This document shows positions 18,401 through 26,607 of a stretch of 64,000 bases of DNA, in pieces. The stretch is from the NCBI RefSeq assembly GCF_000813965.1, contig NZ_JWLI01000005.1:248001-312000 (forward strand), given 5' to 3'. Each line of letters starts with the position of its first letter. Within the stretch, counting starts at the first letter, position 1. Position numbers and translations under genes: made by a program. The notes below the pieces were generated by a model. It did no database searches and was not told the DNA's origin. It saw only the letters and a program-made list of their open reading frames with translations. Origin of the DNA: Leisingera sp. ANG-M7 (GTDB taxonomy: Bacteria > Pseudomonadota > Alphaproteobacteria > Rhodobacterales > Rhodobacteraceae).

Positions 18401-18880
18401 GACCGGCTGCGGCCGGTGATGCTGACCACAATGACCACAGTGCTGGGCCTGGCGCCCTTGCTGTTCGAACGCTCACAGCAGGCGCAGTTCCTAAAACCCA
18501 CGGTAATCACGCTTGTCTATGGCCTGGGGTTCGGGATGTTCCTTGTCCTGCTGGTGGTGCCTGCGCTGGTTGCCATGCAGCGCGACCTGTCGCGGCCGCT
18601 GACATCCCTGCGCCGCGCGCTGGGGCAGGGGGCTGGGCGCCTGCGCTGGCTGGTTCTGGGCACCGCGCTGGCGCAACTGGGCTGGCTGGTGCTGACGCTG
18701 GGCTGGGCCATGGCATCAGGAGCGCTGCATCCGGTGCTGCGAATGATCCCGGCACTGGCGGCAATGGAGCCGGTGCGGGCCGGATTGCTGGCGTTCCTTC
18801 TGGGGGCCTTCGCATTGGCACTGCTGGCCTATGCCGCGGGTGGAATTGCCTATCGGCTCAACGCTCGCCAGCGGGCTTGA
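15485..18880 (+). CDS. RND efflux pump, AcrB/MexF-like permease
   Basis: 1131 residues, the size of an RND pump with 12 membrane helices. The first helix is at 17-37 (TAANLLLVIMLVLGAAAMPNM). The typical pattern is present: GIVVDDAIVVGEH in TM4, a proton-relay region, large periplasmic loops, then GMTGIIINDSIVLV in the second half. It is an HAE/heavy-drug-like efflux pump that uses proton motive force; substrate unknown. The C-terminus overlaps the convergent Nudix gene by 31 bases. Confidence 0.94.
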   Translation: MARRLPRQARGLFSYFTRHRTAANLLLVIMLVLGAAAMPNMRAQFFPDVIVERVTVTVEWEGAGPEDVDSAIVQVLEPALLAVDGVEETSSISREGLATLTLEFEPGSDMGQATDDVQTAVDGITTLPEEAEEPEVRRGAWRDRVTDVVITGPVGAGQLGLFADELVVRLFEAGVTRTTIRGVAAPETIVEVPTAKLITHNITMREIAEAIAAEVDADPAGDVSGANARVRTGSEKRKPDELAAIVLRTNADGSVLTIADVAQIRVEGVDRNRSYFVNDNPAMSIRVDRSDQGNAIRLQAQVQEVVDEMQASLPQGVTAELIRTRAQSITDRLDILVDNGLMGLGLVLCLLFLFLNTRIAFWVAMGIPASMFAAVALMYAAGITINMVSLFGLIITLGIVVDDAIVVGEHADFRVRRLGESPMQAAENAARRMAMPVFAATLTTIIAFFGLTLVGGRFGELIRDIPFTVIAVLAASLVECFLILPNHLAHALTHAQARHWYDWPNRMVNRGFRWLRDHAFRPLMGCIVTARYAVLAGALAILASQAALFINGDVQWRFFNAPERGSVTGNFAMVEGASRTDTMAMMQEMQRATEALGAEYAERYGRNPLDFVMAETGGNAGRGLSGVEAKDTDLLGGISIELIDADLRPYSSFAFVAELQERVVRHPMVETISFRSWRSGPGGDALDVQFSGPSVQVLKDASEDLKTALLRFPEVSAVEDNLAYDKEEVILDLTPQGQALNFTIGSLGQALRARLNGIEAATYPDGPRSATIRVELPENELTADFLERTLMRAPSGIYVPLADIVSVTQRTGFSTVRRENGIRVISVTGDISEDEPARAEAVTQALQNEILPTIASERQVEWRLSGLAEQEQTFLQEAGTGLILCLTGIYLVLAWIFASWTRPLVVMAIIPFGLVGTIWGHYVWEVPLSMFTVVGLLGMTGIIINDSIVLVTTIDQYARDRGLIPSIIDAAADRLRPVMLTTMTTVLGLAPLLFERSQQAQFLKPTVITLVYGLGFGMFLVLLVVPALVAMQRDLSRPLTSLRRALGQGAGRLRWLVLGTALAQLGWLVLTLGWAMASGALHPVLRMIPALAAMEPVRAGLLAFLLGAFALALLAYAAGGIAYRLNARQRA

Positions 18881-19311
18881 GCCAGCCGCGCCACGCCGCC
18901 GACCTGATCCAGAAGCTGCAGCCCGCGGGTCTCGATTTCCGCAATCGGAATCCATTCGGCCTGTTCTGCGTCATCGTCCGGCACCGGTTCGCCGCTCAGG
19001 TGCTCGCACAGCACCACGGTCAGCAGATACTGCCGCTGCGCTACACCGGACGCATGGTGCGAGATCACATCCACATTGGTGAGATACTCCAGCGGCCGGG
19101 CGGTCACGCCGGTTTCTTCCATCAGCTCGCGCGCCGCGGCCTGCAGGGCGGTCTCGCCCATCTCCACATGGCCGCCGGGAAAGCCCCACCAGCCTGCGTT
19201 CGGTTCCTTGCCGCGCTGCACCAGAATGACATGGTCCTGCCCGCTGAAATGGCGGCAGACCACGGCAATGGTACCCAGAACCGGGCGGGCAGGGCTGCTG
19301 GCTGCGCTCAT
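18850..19311 (-). CDS. Nudix hydrolase
   Basis: 153 residues. The Nudix box reads GGHVEMGETALQAAARELMEETGV (G-x5-E-x7-REUxEExGU), complete with REL-MEETG. The protein hydrolyses nucleoside diphosphates linked to other groups; the short length fits ADP-ribose or NTP-cleaning types. Coupled to the upstream DsbD-N-like gene by a 4-base overlap. Its 3' end overlaps the convergent pump gene by 31 bases. Confidence 0.93.
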   Translation of the reverse strand: MSAASSPARPVLGTIAVVCRHFSGQDHVILVQRGKEPNAGWWGFPGGHVEMGETALQAAARELMEETGVTARPLEYLTNVDVISHHASGVAQRQYLLTVVLCEHLSGEPVPDDDAEQAEWIPIAEIETRGLQLLDQVGGVARLAQARWRALSR

Positions 19312-20129
19312 CCGGCGCTGCAGCCCTGAATATCAACCGCGTGATTTTTCCCCAGTACCGTAATCCGCAGCTGCGAGCGGTCGATGGCATAGGCGTTGCC
19401 GTCTGCAGGCAGGAACTCGGTTTCCGCTACCAGCTGCCCGCCTTCGCGGCGGGTGGTGGTTTCACCGGCATATAGCTTGGGGTTGCCCGGTTCGATAACC
19501 GCAACCTCCTCGCCGCCGGCAGAGGGCATCGAGATGCGGGCGGTGACCGTCATGCCGTACTGCGACGGGCGCAGGCTGCAGGTGGCCTTGCGCACGCCCG
19601 CTTCCTTGGCTGACCAGGGGCGGCTCGCCATGGCTGCAGCAATTGCCGGGTGGCGGCCTGCACTGCCGTCCAGCTCCTGGTCGAACTTCAGCTCGGCCGG
19701 CACGCAGACATCCTTGCACACCCCCAGCTGCATCCGCCCTTTGAGGCGCACCGGCTTGCCTGGGGACGCAGGCGTGATCTCCAGCGGCAGCACCAGCTGG
19801 TCATGATAACCAATGGTTCGGTAGCCGGAGGTCAGGAAAACTTCGGGCGAAGGCCAGGTGATCGATAGACGGCCGACATTGCGTGCCCCGCGCCAGGAAA
19901 AACTGGGCGGGATGCCGGCATCGCCGGGCGCACGCCAATAGGTCTTCCATCCCGGCTGCAGGGTGATCCGCAGCGCCCCCATATGGGTGCCGCGGGACGT
20001 CATCCCGCCATCCAGCACCTCGACCTGCACGATATCGCTGTCCGCAGCGCCGGCAAATGCAGACGACCCGCTTGCAGCAGCCAGCAAAGCTGCCGCGGCA
20101 GCAGCGGTTTTGAGCATTGTCCGTTTCAT
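19308..20129 (-). CDS. exported protein with DsbD N-terminal-type domain
   Basis: About 273 residues from MKRTMLKT (20129); a start at 20141 is equally possible. A signal peptide ends near SSAFA. The mature protein resembles the N-terminal domain of DsbD (thiol:disulfide interchange), with WKTYWRAPGDAGIPP, GYHDQLVLPLEI and the redox pair in GVCKDVCVPAEL, two Cys three residues apart. It lacks the membrane and thioredoxin parts of DsbD, so it is an isolated nDsbD-like periplasmic electron carrier. The Nudix start overlaps its stop. Confidence 0.82.
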   Translation of the reverse strand: MKRTMLKTAAAAAALLAAASGSSAFAGAADSDIVQVEVLDGGMTSRGTHMGALRITLQPGWKTYWRAPGDAGIPPSFSWRGARNVGRLSITWPSPEVFLTSGYRTIGYHDQLVLPLEITPASPGKPVRLKGRMQLGVCKDVCVPAELKFDQELDGSAGRHPAIAAAMASRPWSAKEAGVRKATCSLRPSQYGMTVTARISMPSAGGEEVAVIEPGNPKLYAGETTTRREGGQLVAETEFLPADGNAYAIDRSQLRITVLGKNHAVDIQGCSAG

Positions 20130-20308
20130 ACCCGAATACATGCGCCCGCCAGCCCCGTTTGCCAAGTCACGATCCGGTCATGCCGCCCGCATCCCTCTGT
20201 GTTTGCGGCAAATTTGCCGGAGCCTGCGCGGAGTTGCGCCGATGCGCCCCTTGCGCGGCAAGCGGGTGCGCGTCATGGTGGGGGGAGGCAGCAGAAAGAC
20301 GGAAATTC

Positions 20309-20866
20309 ATGGATCTGACTGGCAAGCTCTTGATTGCAATGCCTGGAATTGGCGACCCGAGGTTCGAGCATTCGGTGATCTTCCTGTGTTCTCACGGCGA
20401 GGAGGGCGCTATGGGGCTGATCGTCAACAAGCCCGCCGACGGCGTGGCGCTGGGCGATCTGCTGGAGCAGCTGGACCTGGGCGGCGACAGCAACGCGGCA
20501 GCGGCGCTGCCGGTGCGCTTTGGCGGTCCGGTGGAGACCCAGCGCGGTTTTGTGCTGCACACACCGGATTACGAATCGGATGTGAGTTCCCTGAAGGTTC
20601 CGGGCGGCTTTTCGATGACCGCGACGCTGGATATTCTGGAGGACATCGCCGAGGGTCAGGGGCCGGAACAGCTGCTGGTGCTGCTGGGCTATGCGGGCTG
20701 GGGGCCGGGGCAGTTGGAATCGGAGATCACCATGAACGGCTGGCTGACAGCCGAGGCCAGTCCGGACCTGGTATTCGGGCTTGCGGATGACAGCAAATGG
20801 GGGGCCGCGCTGAAGACCTTGGGAGTTGATCCGCTCACGTTGTCGTCCAGTGCGGGCCACGCCTGA
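20309..20866 (+). CDS. YqgE/AlgH family protein
   Basis: 185 residues from MDLTGKLLIAMP; the ATG at 20309 matches the family N-terminus. Family marks: PGIGDPRFEHSVIFLCSHGEEGAMGLIVNKP, then the conserved FGGPVETQRGFVLH and LLGYAGWGPGQLESEI. The molecular role is unresolved (DUF179). The region 20142-20308 before it holds the divergent promoters. Confidence 0.93.
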   Translation: MDLTGKLLIAMPGIGDPRFEHSVIFLCSHGEEGAMGLIVNKPADGVALGDLLEQLDLGGDSNAAAALPVRFGGPVETQRGFVLHTPDYESDVSSLKVPGGFSMTATLDILEDIAEGQGPEQLLVLLGYAGWGPGQLESEITMNGWLTAEASPDLVFGLADDSKWGAALKTLGVDPLTLSSSAGHA

Positions 20867-20950
20867 AAACTAAAATCCGGGCGGCGCAAGCGGAAGGCTC
20901 CCGCGCATTTTCTGATTTTCAAAGATAATCCCAAAACCCTTGGGCCGGGT

Positions 20951-20967
20951 GCCCATCTGCGATGGGC
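20951..20967. terminator. hairpin between convergent yqgE and sua5
   Basis: A perfect 7-bp stem GCCCATC / GATGGGC with loop TGC, flanked by GC-rich sequence, 85 bases after yqgE and 28 bases beyond the sua5 stop. No run of T follows, so a role as terminator is only suggested by position. Confidence 0.35.
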
Positions 20968-20994
20968 GCGGCCGGGATGGCACCGCTGCGGCTC

Positions 20995-21945
20995 TCAATC
21001 CCGCGGCGCAGCGGCGCGGCGCAGGCGGTCATTGATGGCTTCGCCCAGCCCACGCATCGGCACCGGCGCAACAGCGATCGGCTTGCCAAGGGCATCCAGT
21101 TGGTGGAGATGCCCAAAGAGATTGGCCGCGGCCTCTGCCAGGTCACCGCTTTCAGACAGGTTCAGATCGCAAGGTCCGGGCCCAAAGCCAAGATAAAGCT
21201 CGCCGCTGCGCGGTGCCTCCGCGTTGAGCCGCACCGGCGCGCCGGGGGCGTAGTGCGACAGCAGCTGACCGGGCGCAGTCAGCGGGTCGTGCACATCGCG
21301 TTCTGCCAATTTGCGGCCCAGCACGGCTTCGATTTCTTCCGCCGCCAGCCCGCCGGGGCGCAGCAGCAGCGGGTCCGGTCCGGCCAGGCCGATGATGGTG
21401 GATTCCAGCCCCACACCGCAGGCGCCGTCATCCAGGATTGCGGCAATGCGGCGGTCCAGCCCGGCCTTCACATGCGCAGCCGTGGTCGGGCTGATCTTGC
21501 CCGAAGGGTTGGCGGAAGGTGCGGCCACCGGCCCGTCCAGCTCCCGCAGCAGCGCCTGCGCCGCCGGATGAGCGGGCACCCGCACGCCAAGCGTCTCCAG
21601 CCCCGCCGTAACCAGCAGCGAGATCCCGTGCCCCGCACGCAGCGGCAGCACCAAAGTCATCGGCCCTGGCCAGAAGGCCGCGGCCAGCTGTTCCGCAACG
21701 TCATTCCATTGCACATACCGCCGCGCGGCCTCTGCCGAATGGACATGGGCAATCAGCGGATTGAATGACGGCCGCCCCTTGGCCTCGTAAATGGCCGCAA
21801 CCGCTTTGCCCTGCCGGGCATCAGCGCCAAGGCCATAAACCGTTTCGGTCGGGAAGGAGACCAGTTGCCCGGCCTGCAAAAGCCGGGCGGCGCGGGCGAT
21901 GCCGCTTGCCGTTGCGGCAAGGATTTCAGTGCTCTGCTGGGGCAT
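20995..21945 (-). CDS. sua5: L-threonylcarbamoyladenylate synthase, Sua5 type
   Basis: 316 residues from MPQQSTEIL. The YrdC/TsaC domain (about 1-205) makes threonylcarbamoyl-AMP for the t6A modification of tRNA: SFPTETVYGLGADA, GRPSFNPLIAHV, WPGPMTLVLPLR and VAAPSANPSGKISPTTA are hallmarks. The extra C-terminal ~100 residues (LSHYAPGAPVRLNAEAPR onward) are the Sua5 domain, which sets it apart from short TsaC. It is divergent from the acyl-CoA dehydrogenase across 141 bases. Confidence 0.95.
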   Translation of the reverse strand: MPQQSTEILAATASGIARAARLLQAGQLVSFPTETVYGLGADARQGKAVAAIYEAKGRPSFNPLIAHVHSAEAARRYVQWNDVAEQLAAAFWPGPMTLVLPLRAGHGISLLVTAGLETLGVRVPAHPAAQALLRELDGPVAAPSANPSGKISPTTAAHVKAGLDRRIAAILDDGACGVGLESTIIGLAGPDPLLLRPGGLAAEEIEAVLGRKLAERDVHDPLTAPGQLLSHYAPGAPVRLNAEAPRSGELYLGFGPGPCDLNLSESGDLAEAAANLFGHLHQLDALGKPIAVAPVPMRGLGEAINDRLRRAAAPRD

Positions 21946-22086
21946 TCCGGGTGACGCGGCGTTTTGGTTGATTGAAATAAGCGCCCGGTTAGGTAATCGG
22001 ACAAGCCACAGACCATAATGGGCCAGCGCCGGGAAGCCAAGACTGCCCGCGCCGCAGGCCCCAGAAACCCCCGCCAGAGGACGCCC

Positions 22087-23790
22087 ATGACATTCCGCGC
22101 CCCCGTTTCCGAGTATGAATTTTTGCTGAACCACGTTGTGGGCTATGACAGCATCCCTGCCACAGACCGTTTTGCCGAAGCAACAACCGACACCGTAAGC
22201 GCGATCCTGACAGAAGCAGGCAAGCTGTGCGACGAGGTGATGGCGCCCCTGCAGCGCAATGGCGACCTGCATCCTGCGCGTCTGGAAAACGGTGTGCTGC
22301 GGACTTCGCCCGGGTTCGCCGATGGCTATCAGGCCATTTGCGATGGTGGCTGGGTCGGCATAAGTGCGGCGGAGGAATTCGGCGGCATGGGGCTGCCGCA
22401 GACGGTCGCTGTCGCGGTCTATGAAATGATGGCCGGCGCCTGTCTGTCGCTGCAGCTGGCACCGCTGCTGAGCCAAGGCCAGATCGAAGCGCTCGAACAC
22501 CATGCGTCAGACGCCATCAAGGAGCTGTATCTGCCCAAGCTGATTTCCGGGGAGTGGTCCGGCACCATGAACCTGACCGAGCCGCAGGCCGGGTCCGATG
22601 TCGGTGCGCTCAGTTCAAAGGCGGAACCGAACGGCGACGGCACCTACGCCATCTCGGGGCAGAAGATCTTTATCTCCTGGGGTGACACAGATTTCTGCGG
22701 CAACGTCTGCCACCTGGTGCTGGCGCGGCTGCCCGACGGGGTGCCGGGAACCAAGGGGATCTCGCTGTTTCTGGTGCCGAAATTTCTGCCGGATGCGGAC
22801 GGCAACCCGGGCAAGGCCAATGATTTGAAGGTGGTGAGCCTGGAGCACAAGATGGGCCTGCACGGCTCCCCCACATGTGTGATGCAGTTCGACGGTGCCA
22901 CCGGCTGGCTGGTCGGGCCGGAGCACGGCGGCATGGCGGCGATGTTCACGATGATGAACAACGCGCGCCTTGGTGTCGGCGGCCAGGGCGTTGGTGCGGG
23001 CGAGGGCGCTTATCAGCATGCACTGGCCTATGCGCTGGAGCGCAAGCAGGGCAAGACTGCCAGCGGCTTCATCGCCGACCACGCCGATGTGCGCCGGATG
23101 CTGATGGAAATGAAGGCGGATCTTTTTGCCTCCCGCGCAATCCTGATGGCCTGCGCCCGTGCCATCGATATGCACACCGCCACTGGGGGCAGCGACTGGG
23201 CGGCCCGCGCGGCCTTCTTAACGCCGATTGCCAAGGCTTTCGGCACTGACACCGGCATGCGCGTTTCGGAAACCGGGGTGCAGGTCTATGGCGGCATGGG
23301 TTTCATCGAAGAAAGCGGCGCCGCGCAGTATTACCGCGACGTGCGGGTTACAGCGATCTACGAAGGCACCAATGGCATTCAGTCGATGGACTTGGTGGCG
23401 CGCAAGATGATGGACGGCGGCGAAATGGGTTTTGCCCTGATCGACGAGATCGAGGAACAGGCTGAACGCGCCCGCGCCACCCATCCGAACATGGCCGAAT
23501 CCGTCTGGCAGGCGTGTGAATCCCTGCGCGAGGCCACCGAATGGCTGGTGTCCCAGCAGGACATGCAGGACCGATTTGCGGGCTCGGTTCCTTACCTGCG
23601 CGCCTTTGCCCGGGTGCTGGGCGGCCATTTTCACCTGGCGGCCGCGATGGCGGATCAGGGCGGCCCGCGCGAGAAGCTGGCCCGTTTCTATATCACCCGG
23701 ATGCTGCCGGAGCACAGCGCGCTCTTGGCCCATGCGCAGGCCGGGGCAGAAGGCACCTTCGCCCTCAGCCTTGATGAACTGGCGGGCTGA
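22087..23790 (+). CDS. acyl-CoA dehydrogenase, DmdC-like
   Basis: 567 residues, longer than ordinary acyl-CoA dehydrogenases and like the DmdC/AidB-like branch. The start at 22087 (MTFRAPVSEYEF) matches that family's N-terminus. Motifs: MNLTEPQAGSDVGALSSKAEP, HGSPTCVMQFDG, GAAQYYRDVRVTAIYEGTNGIQ, with the catalytic Glu of the last motif in place. It oxidises an acyl-CoA with FAD and passes electrons to ETF (see the ETF-QO gene at 34639). Whether it is true 3-methylmercaptopropionyl-CoA dehydrogenase is uncertain. A metallo-hydrolase follows 5 bases later. Confidence 0.9.
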   Translation: MTFRAPVSEYEFLLNHVVGYDSIPATDRFAEATTDTVSAILTEAGKLCDEVMAPLQRNGDLHPARLENGVLRTSPGFADGYQAICDGGWVGISAAEEFGGMGLPQTVAVAVYEMMAGACLSLQLAPLLSQGQIEALEHHASDAIKELYLPKLISGEWSGTMNLTEPQAGSDVGALSSKAEPNGDGTYAISGQKIFISWGDTDFCGNVCHLVLARLPDGVPGTKGISLFLVPKFLPDADGNPGKANDLKVVSLEHKMGLHGSPTCVMQFDGATGWLVGPEHGGMAAMFTMMNNARLGVGGQGVGAGEGAYQHALAYALERKQGKTASGFIADHADVRRMLMEMKADLFASRAILMACARAIDMHTATGGSDWAARAAFLTPIAKAFGTDTGMRVSETGVQVYGGMGFIEESGAAQYYRDVRVTAIYEGTNGIQSMDLVARKMMDGGEMGFALIDEIEEQAERARATHPNMAESVWQACESLREATEWLVSQQDMQDRFAGSVPYLRAFARVLGGHFHLAAAMADQGGPREKLARFYITRMLPEHSALLAHAQAGAEGTFALSLDELAG

Positions 23791-23795
23791 CAGCC

Positions 23796-24842
23796 GTGAC
23801 CGATCTCCCTGACGTCTCCCCCCGCACTCCCTGGGAAGAACCGCCCGCCCCGGGCGAGGCGATCGAAGTGGCCGAGGGCGTCCTCTGGATGCGCCAGCCG
23901 CTGCCGATGAAGCTGGATCACGTCAACATCTACGCGCTGGATGAGGGCGACGGCTGGACGGTGATCGACACCGGTTTCAACTCCCGCAAAAGCCGCGGCA
24001 TCTGGGAAAGCCTGATGGCAGGCCCCTTGAAGGGCAAGCCGGTGACGCGCGTCGTCGTCACCCATCACCACCCGGATCACATCGGGCTGGCGGGCTGGTT
24101 CCAGAGCGTCCACGGCGCCGAACTGGTCACCACCCGCACCGCCTGGCTGTTCGCACGGATGCTGACGCTGGATGTGCAAGAGACGTGGCCGGAAGAGACG
24201 CTGGCCTATTACCGCAGCGCCGGCATGGCGCCTGAGGTCTATGAGAAGCGCGTCAATGACCGGCCCTTCAACTTTGCCGACACCGTGCATCCGATGCCGC
24301 TGGGCTTCACCCGCATCAAGCAGGGAGATGTAATCCGCATGGGCGGGCGCGACTGGGATGTGCACACCGGCAACGGCCACGCCCCGGAGCACGCGACCTT
24401 CTGGAGCCGCGACGACAACCTGGTGATTACCGGCGATCAGATCCTGTCGACTATCAGCCCCAACATCGGTGTTTATGCGACCGAACCGATGGCCGATCCG
24501 CTGGGCGAATGGCTGGAGGCCTGCGAGCGGCTGGCGAAACTGGCGCGTCCCGATCACCTGGCGCTTGGCGGCCACAAGCTGCCGTTCTCACGTTTGCCGC
24601 TTCGGATGCAGCAGCTCATTGGCAACCACCACGGCGCGCTGGAGCGGCTGATGGATCACCTTTCCGTGCCGCGGACAGCTGCTGATTGCTTTGCGCCGCT
24701 GTTCAAGCGCACAATCGGCGAAGGTGAGTACGGGCTTGCACTGGTCGAGGCGGTAGCCCATGTAAATCACCTGTACCACACCGGCCAGGTGGCGCGCTGG
24801 AAACGCGAAGACGGTGCCTGGCTCTATCAAAGCAAGGGGTGA
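23796..24842 (+). CDS. metallo-beta-lactamase fold hydrolase
   Basis: 348 residues. GTG start 5 bases after the dehydrogenase stop. The Zn motif THHHPDHIGLAG is at about 88-99, then GNGHAPEHATFW with a further His, and TGDQILSTISPN with the bridging Asp. GLX2-like or lactonase-like hydrolysis of a thioester or ester is likely. Pairing with a long acyl-CoA dehydrogenase suggests action on the same acyl-CoA-derived substrate; that is inference. Confidence 0.9.
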   Translation: MTDLPDVSPRTPWEEPPAPGEAIEVAEGVLWMRQPLPMKLDHVNIYALDEGDGWTVIDTGFNSRKSRGIWESLMAGPLKGKPVTRVVVTHHHPDHIGLAGWFQSVHGAELVTTRTAWLFARMLTLDVQETWPEETLAYYRSAGMAPEVYEKRVNDRPFNFADTVHPMPLGFTRIKQGDVIRMGGRDWDVHTGNGHAPEHATFWSRDDNLVITGDQILSTISPNIGVYATEPMADPLGEWLEACERLAKLARPDHLALGGHKLPFSRLPLRMQQLIGNHHGALERLMDHLSVPRTAADCFAPLFKRTIGEGEYGLALVEAVAHVNHLYHTGQVARWKREDGAWLYQSKG

Positions 24843-24868
24843 TCCGCACCCCGGAAAGGGGAGGCACC

Positions 24869-25321
24869 ATGAGCGACGAGATTTCCACCAGCGCCGAGGC
24901 GGCAGAGGCGGCGGTGCTGCCCTGCGTGCATGAAGTCCATGCAGATCCGGAGGCCTGCGCCGGCCTCACCAAAGTGCCGGAGAAGCTGCAGAAACCGGAT
25001 GCCGCCAAAAGCCCGGCCCGCTGGGCCTATGAGCGGCTGATCCTTTATATCCAGAACTTCGAACAGCAGCTGGACGCTGAACACGAGGTCGCAATGGGCT
25101 TCACCGGCGGCAATGCCGGTGTGCTCAGGATCGAGGGCATGGGCTATTTCGACCCGGACATCATCACCTACTACGGCAGTGAGCCCGACGGCTCCCGGAC
25201 CCAGCTGGTGCAGCATGTCAGTCAGCTCAATGTAATGCTGCGCGCAGTGCCCAAGGCACGCGAGGAAGAGCCCGCCAACCGTATCGGTTTCCGCCTCGCC
25301 TCGGATCTGCAGCAAGAGTGA
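24869..25321 (+). CDS. conserved hypothetical protein (DUF6173-like)
   Basis: 150 residues from MSDEISTS; GGGGAGG lies 5 bases upstream of the ATG. About residues 45-145 (SPARWAYERLILYIQNFEQQLDAEHE ..., GMGYFDPDIITYYGSEPDGSRTQLVQHVSQLNVMLRAVPK) resemble the DUF6173 family as I remember it. Soluble, no signal or membrane segment. It comes 26 bases after the hydrolase. Function unknown. Confidence 0.78.
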   Translation: MSDEISTSAEAAEAAVLPCVHEVHADPEACAGLTKVPEKLQKPDAAKSPARWAYERLILYIQNFEQQLDAEHEVAMGFTGGNAGVLRIEGMGYFDPDIITYYGSEPDGSRTQLVQHVSQLNVMLRAVPKAREEEPANRIGFRLASDLQQE

Positions 25322-25484
25322 GCCGCACGATTCGCCGCCTGGGCCGCAGCCGCGGGATTCGCAGCGGTTTTCTGTGGTTCCCGGGCGGCATTTCCCCGGG
25401 ATGCGCCCGAATGACGTGGTGACAGGGGGCGGCAAATCCGGTAATCACCGGGAAAACGCACGTGAATTTTGAGGGATAACTCAC

Positions 25485-25619
25485 ATGGCTGATCACCAGC
25501 ACGGCACCATGGACATCACCGTTCAGGAGAAGATGTTCTCGAGCTTCATGACCTTCGTGACCCGTTTCTGCATCGCGATGGTGTTCCTCGCGCTGTTCCT
25601 GGCTATGTTCGCCACCTGA
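25485..25619 (+). CDS. aa3-type cytochrome c oxidase subunit IV (44 residues)
   Basis: A 44-residue single-helix protein, MADHQHGTMDITVQEKMF then SSFMTFVTRFCIAMVFLALFLAM and a short tail. This is the bacterial COX IV subunit of aa3-type oxidase found in Rhodobacter and Paracoccus; it sits in the inner membrane beside subunit I-III but is not needed for catalysis. GAGGGATAACTCAC precedes the ATG. The gene is isolated from other cox genes in this window and so short that it is easy to miss. Confidence 0.9.
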   Translation: MADHQHGTMDITVQEKMFSSFMTFVTRFCIAMVFLALFLAMFAT

Positions 25620-25635
25620 TCCCGGGACAATATTG

Positions 25636-26253
25636 ATGCGCAATCTGCTCTGCCTCGGCGCGGTGATGCTGGCGCTTGCGGGTTGCGCGGCGCCGCAGCA
25701 GCCTAACGCGGATGCCGAAACCCTGGCCAAGGTGGCCTACCGCCACCCTGGCCCTGCAACGCTCACCCTCTATACGATGATCAACAACCGCACCGGGCGG
25801 GGCGGCCATGCGTCGCTGATGATCAACGCTTCGGAACGGGTGATTTTCGATCCGGCAGGCTCGTTCTACGCCTCAGTAGTACCAGAGCGGAACGATGTCC
25901 TTTACGGTATTACTCCGGCAGTCGAGAAGGCCTACCGCGGCGCCCATGCGCGCAGCACCTTCCATGTGGTGGTGCAGCGGGTTGAGGTGACGCCGGAGCA
26001 GGCCCAGAAGGCCTATCAGCTGGCAGTCACCAACGGACGCGTGCCCGGCGCCTATTGCGCCCAGGCCACCATCGGCATCCTGCAGCAGATCCCGGGCTTC
26101 GAAAGCCTCGACCGCACCTTCTATCCGGAGAAACTGTCCGCCCAGTTCGGCCAGCTGCCCGGTGTGGTGACGGAACGCTACTATGAGAACGACAGCGCCG
26201 ATCTGCAGGCAGGCATTACCAAAAGCGACGCCGCGCTGAACGCGGCAGAGTAA
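25636..26253 (+). CDS. lipoprotein with His/Cys pattern of a permuted NlpC/P60-like fold
   Basis: 205 residues. Lipobox LALAGC gives a lipidated Cys at about 17. In the mature part, GRGGHASLMI (with H58 roughly) and PGAYCAQATIGILQQIPGF hold a His and a Cys spaced ~95 residues apart, the order expected in circularly permuted NlpC/P60 or LRAT-like enzymes. The middle has RVIFDPAGSFYASV. I infer, without proof, a papain-like hydrolase or derivative. It lies 16 bases after COX IV. Confidence 0.7.
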   Translation: MRNLLCLGAVMLALAGCAAPQQPNADAETLAKVAYRHPGPATLTLYTMINNRTGRGGHASLMINASERVIFDPAGSFYASVVPERNDVLYGITPAVEKAYRGAHARSTFHVVVQRVEVTPEQAQKAYQLAVTNGRVPGAYCAQATIGILQQIPGFESLDRTFYPEKLSAQFGQLPGVVTERYYENDSADLQAGITKSDAALNAAE

Positions 26254-26277
26254 TTCTTCCGCCGGGGCGCAGAGCGC

Positions 26278-26607
26278 TCAGGCGGCGAGATACAAGAGCA
26301 GCAGGCATAGCCCGCCGGTTCCAAGGCCGATCAGCACGTTGCGCGTAAGATAGCCCGCGGCGAAGGTCGCCGCAGCGGCGGAAAAATGCATCAGGCTGGG
26401 CGCGCCACCCGTGGGCGCAGGCCACACCACCAGCGGCGCCACCAGCGCCGGGATGATCGCCACGGCGGTATAGCGCAGATGCCGCATCAGCCACTCGGGG
26501 ATTGGCTTTCCGCCCATGAAACCGATGAAGGCAAACCGCAACCCATAGCTGCCAAGCGCCAGCCCGATGATCACGGTCCACAAGATGGGTGTGGGGATAC
26601 TGCTCAT
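26278..26607 (-). CDS. AzlD-type branched-chain amino acid exporter small subunit
   Basis: 109 residues, about four membrane helices. The start codon at 26607 overlaps the AzlC stop (ATGA). AzlD proteins pair with AzlC to export branched-chain amino acids or analogues. Marks: TPILWTVIIGLALGSYGLRFAFIGF, PEWLMRHLRYTAVAIIPALVAPLVV. Confidence 0.9.
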   Translation of the reverse strand: MSSIPTPILWTVIIGLALGSYGLRFAFIGFMGGKPIPEWLMRHLRYTAVAIIPALVAPLVVWPAPTGGAPSLMHFSAAAATFAAGYLTRNVLIGLGTGGLCLLLLYLAA

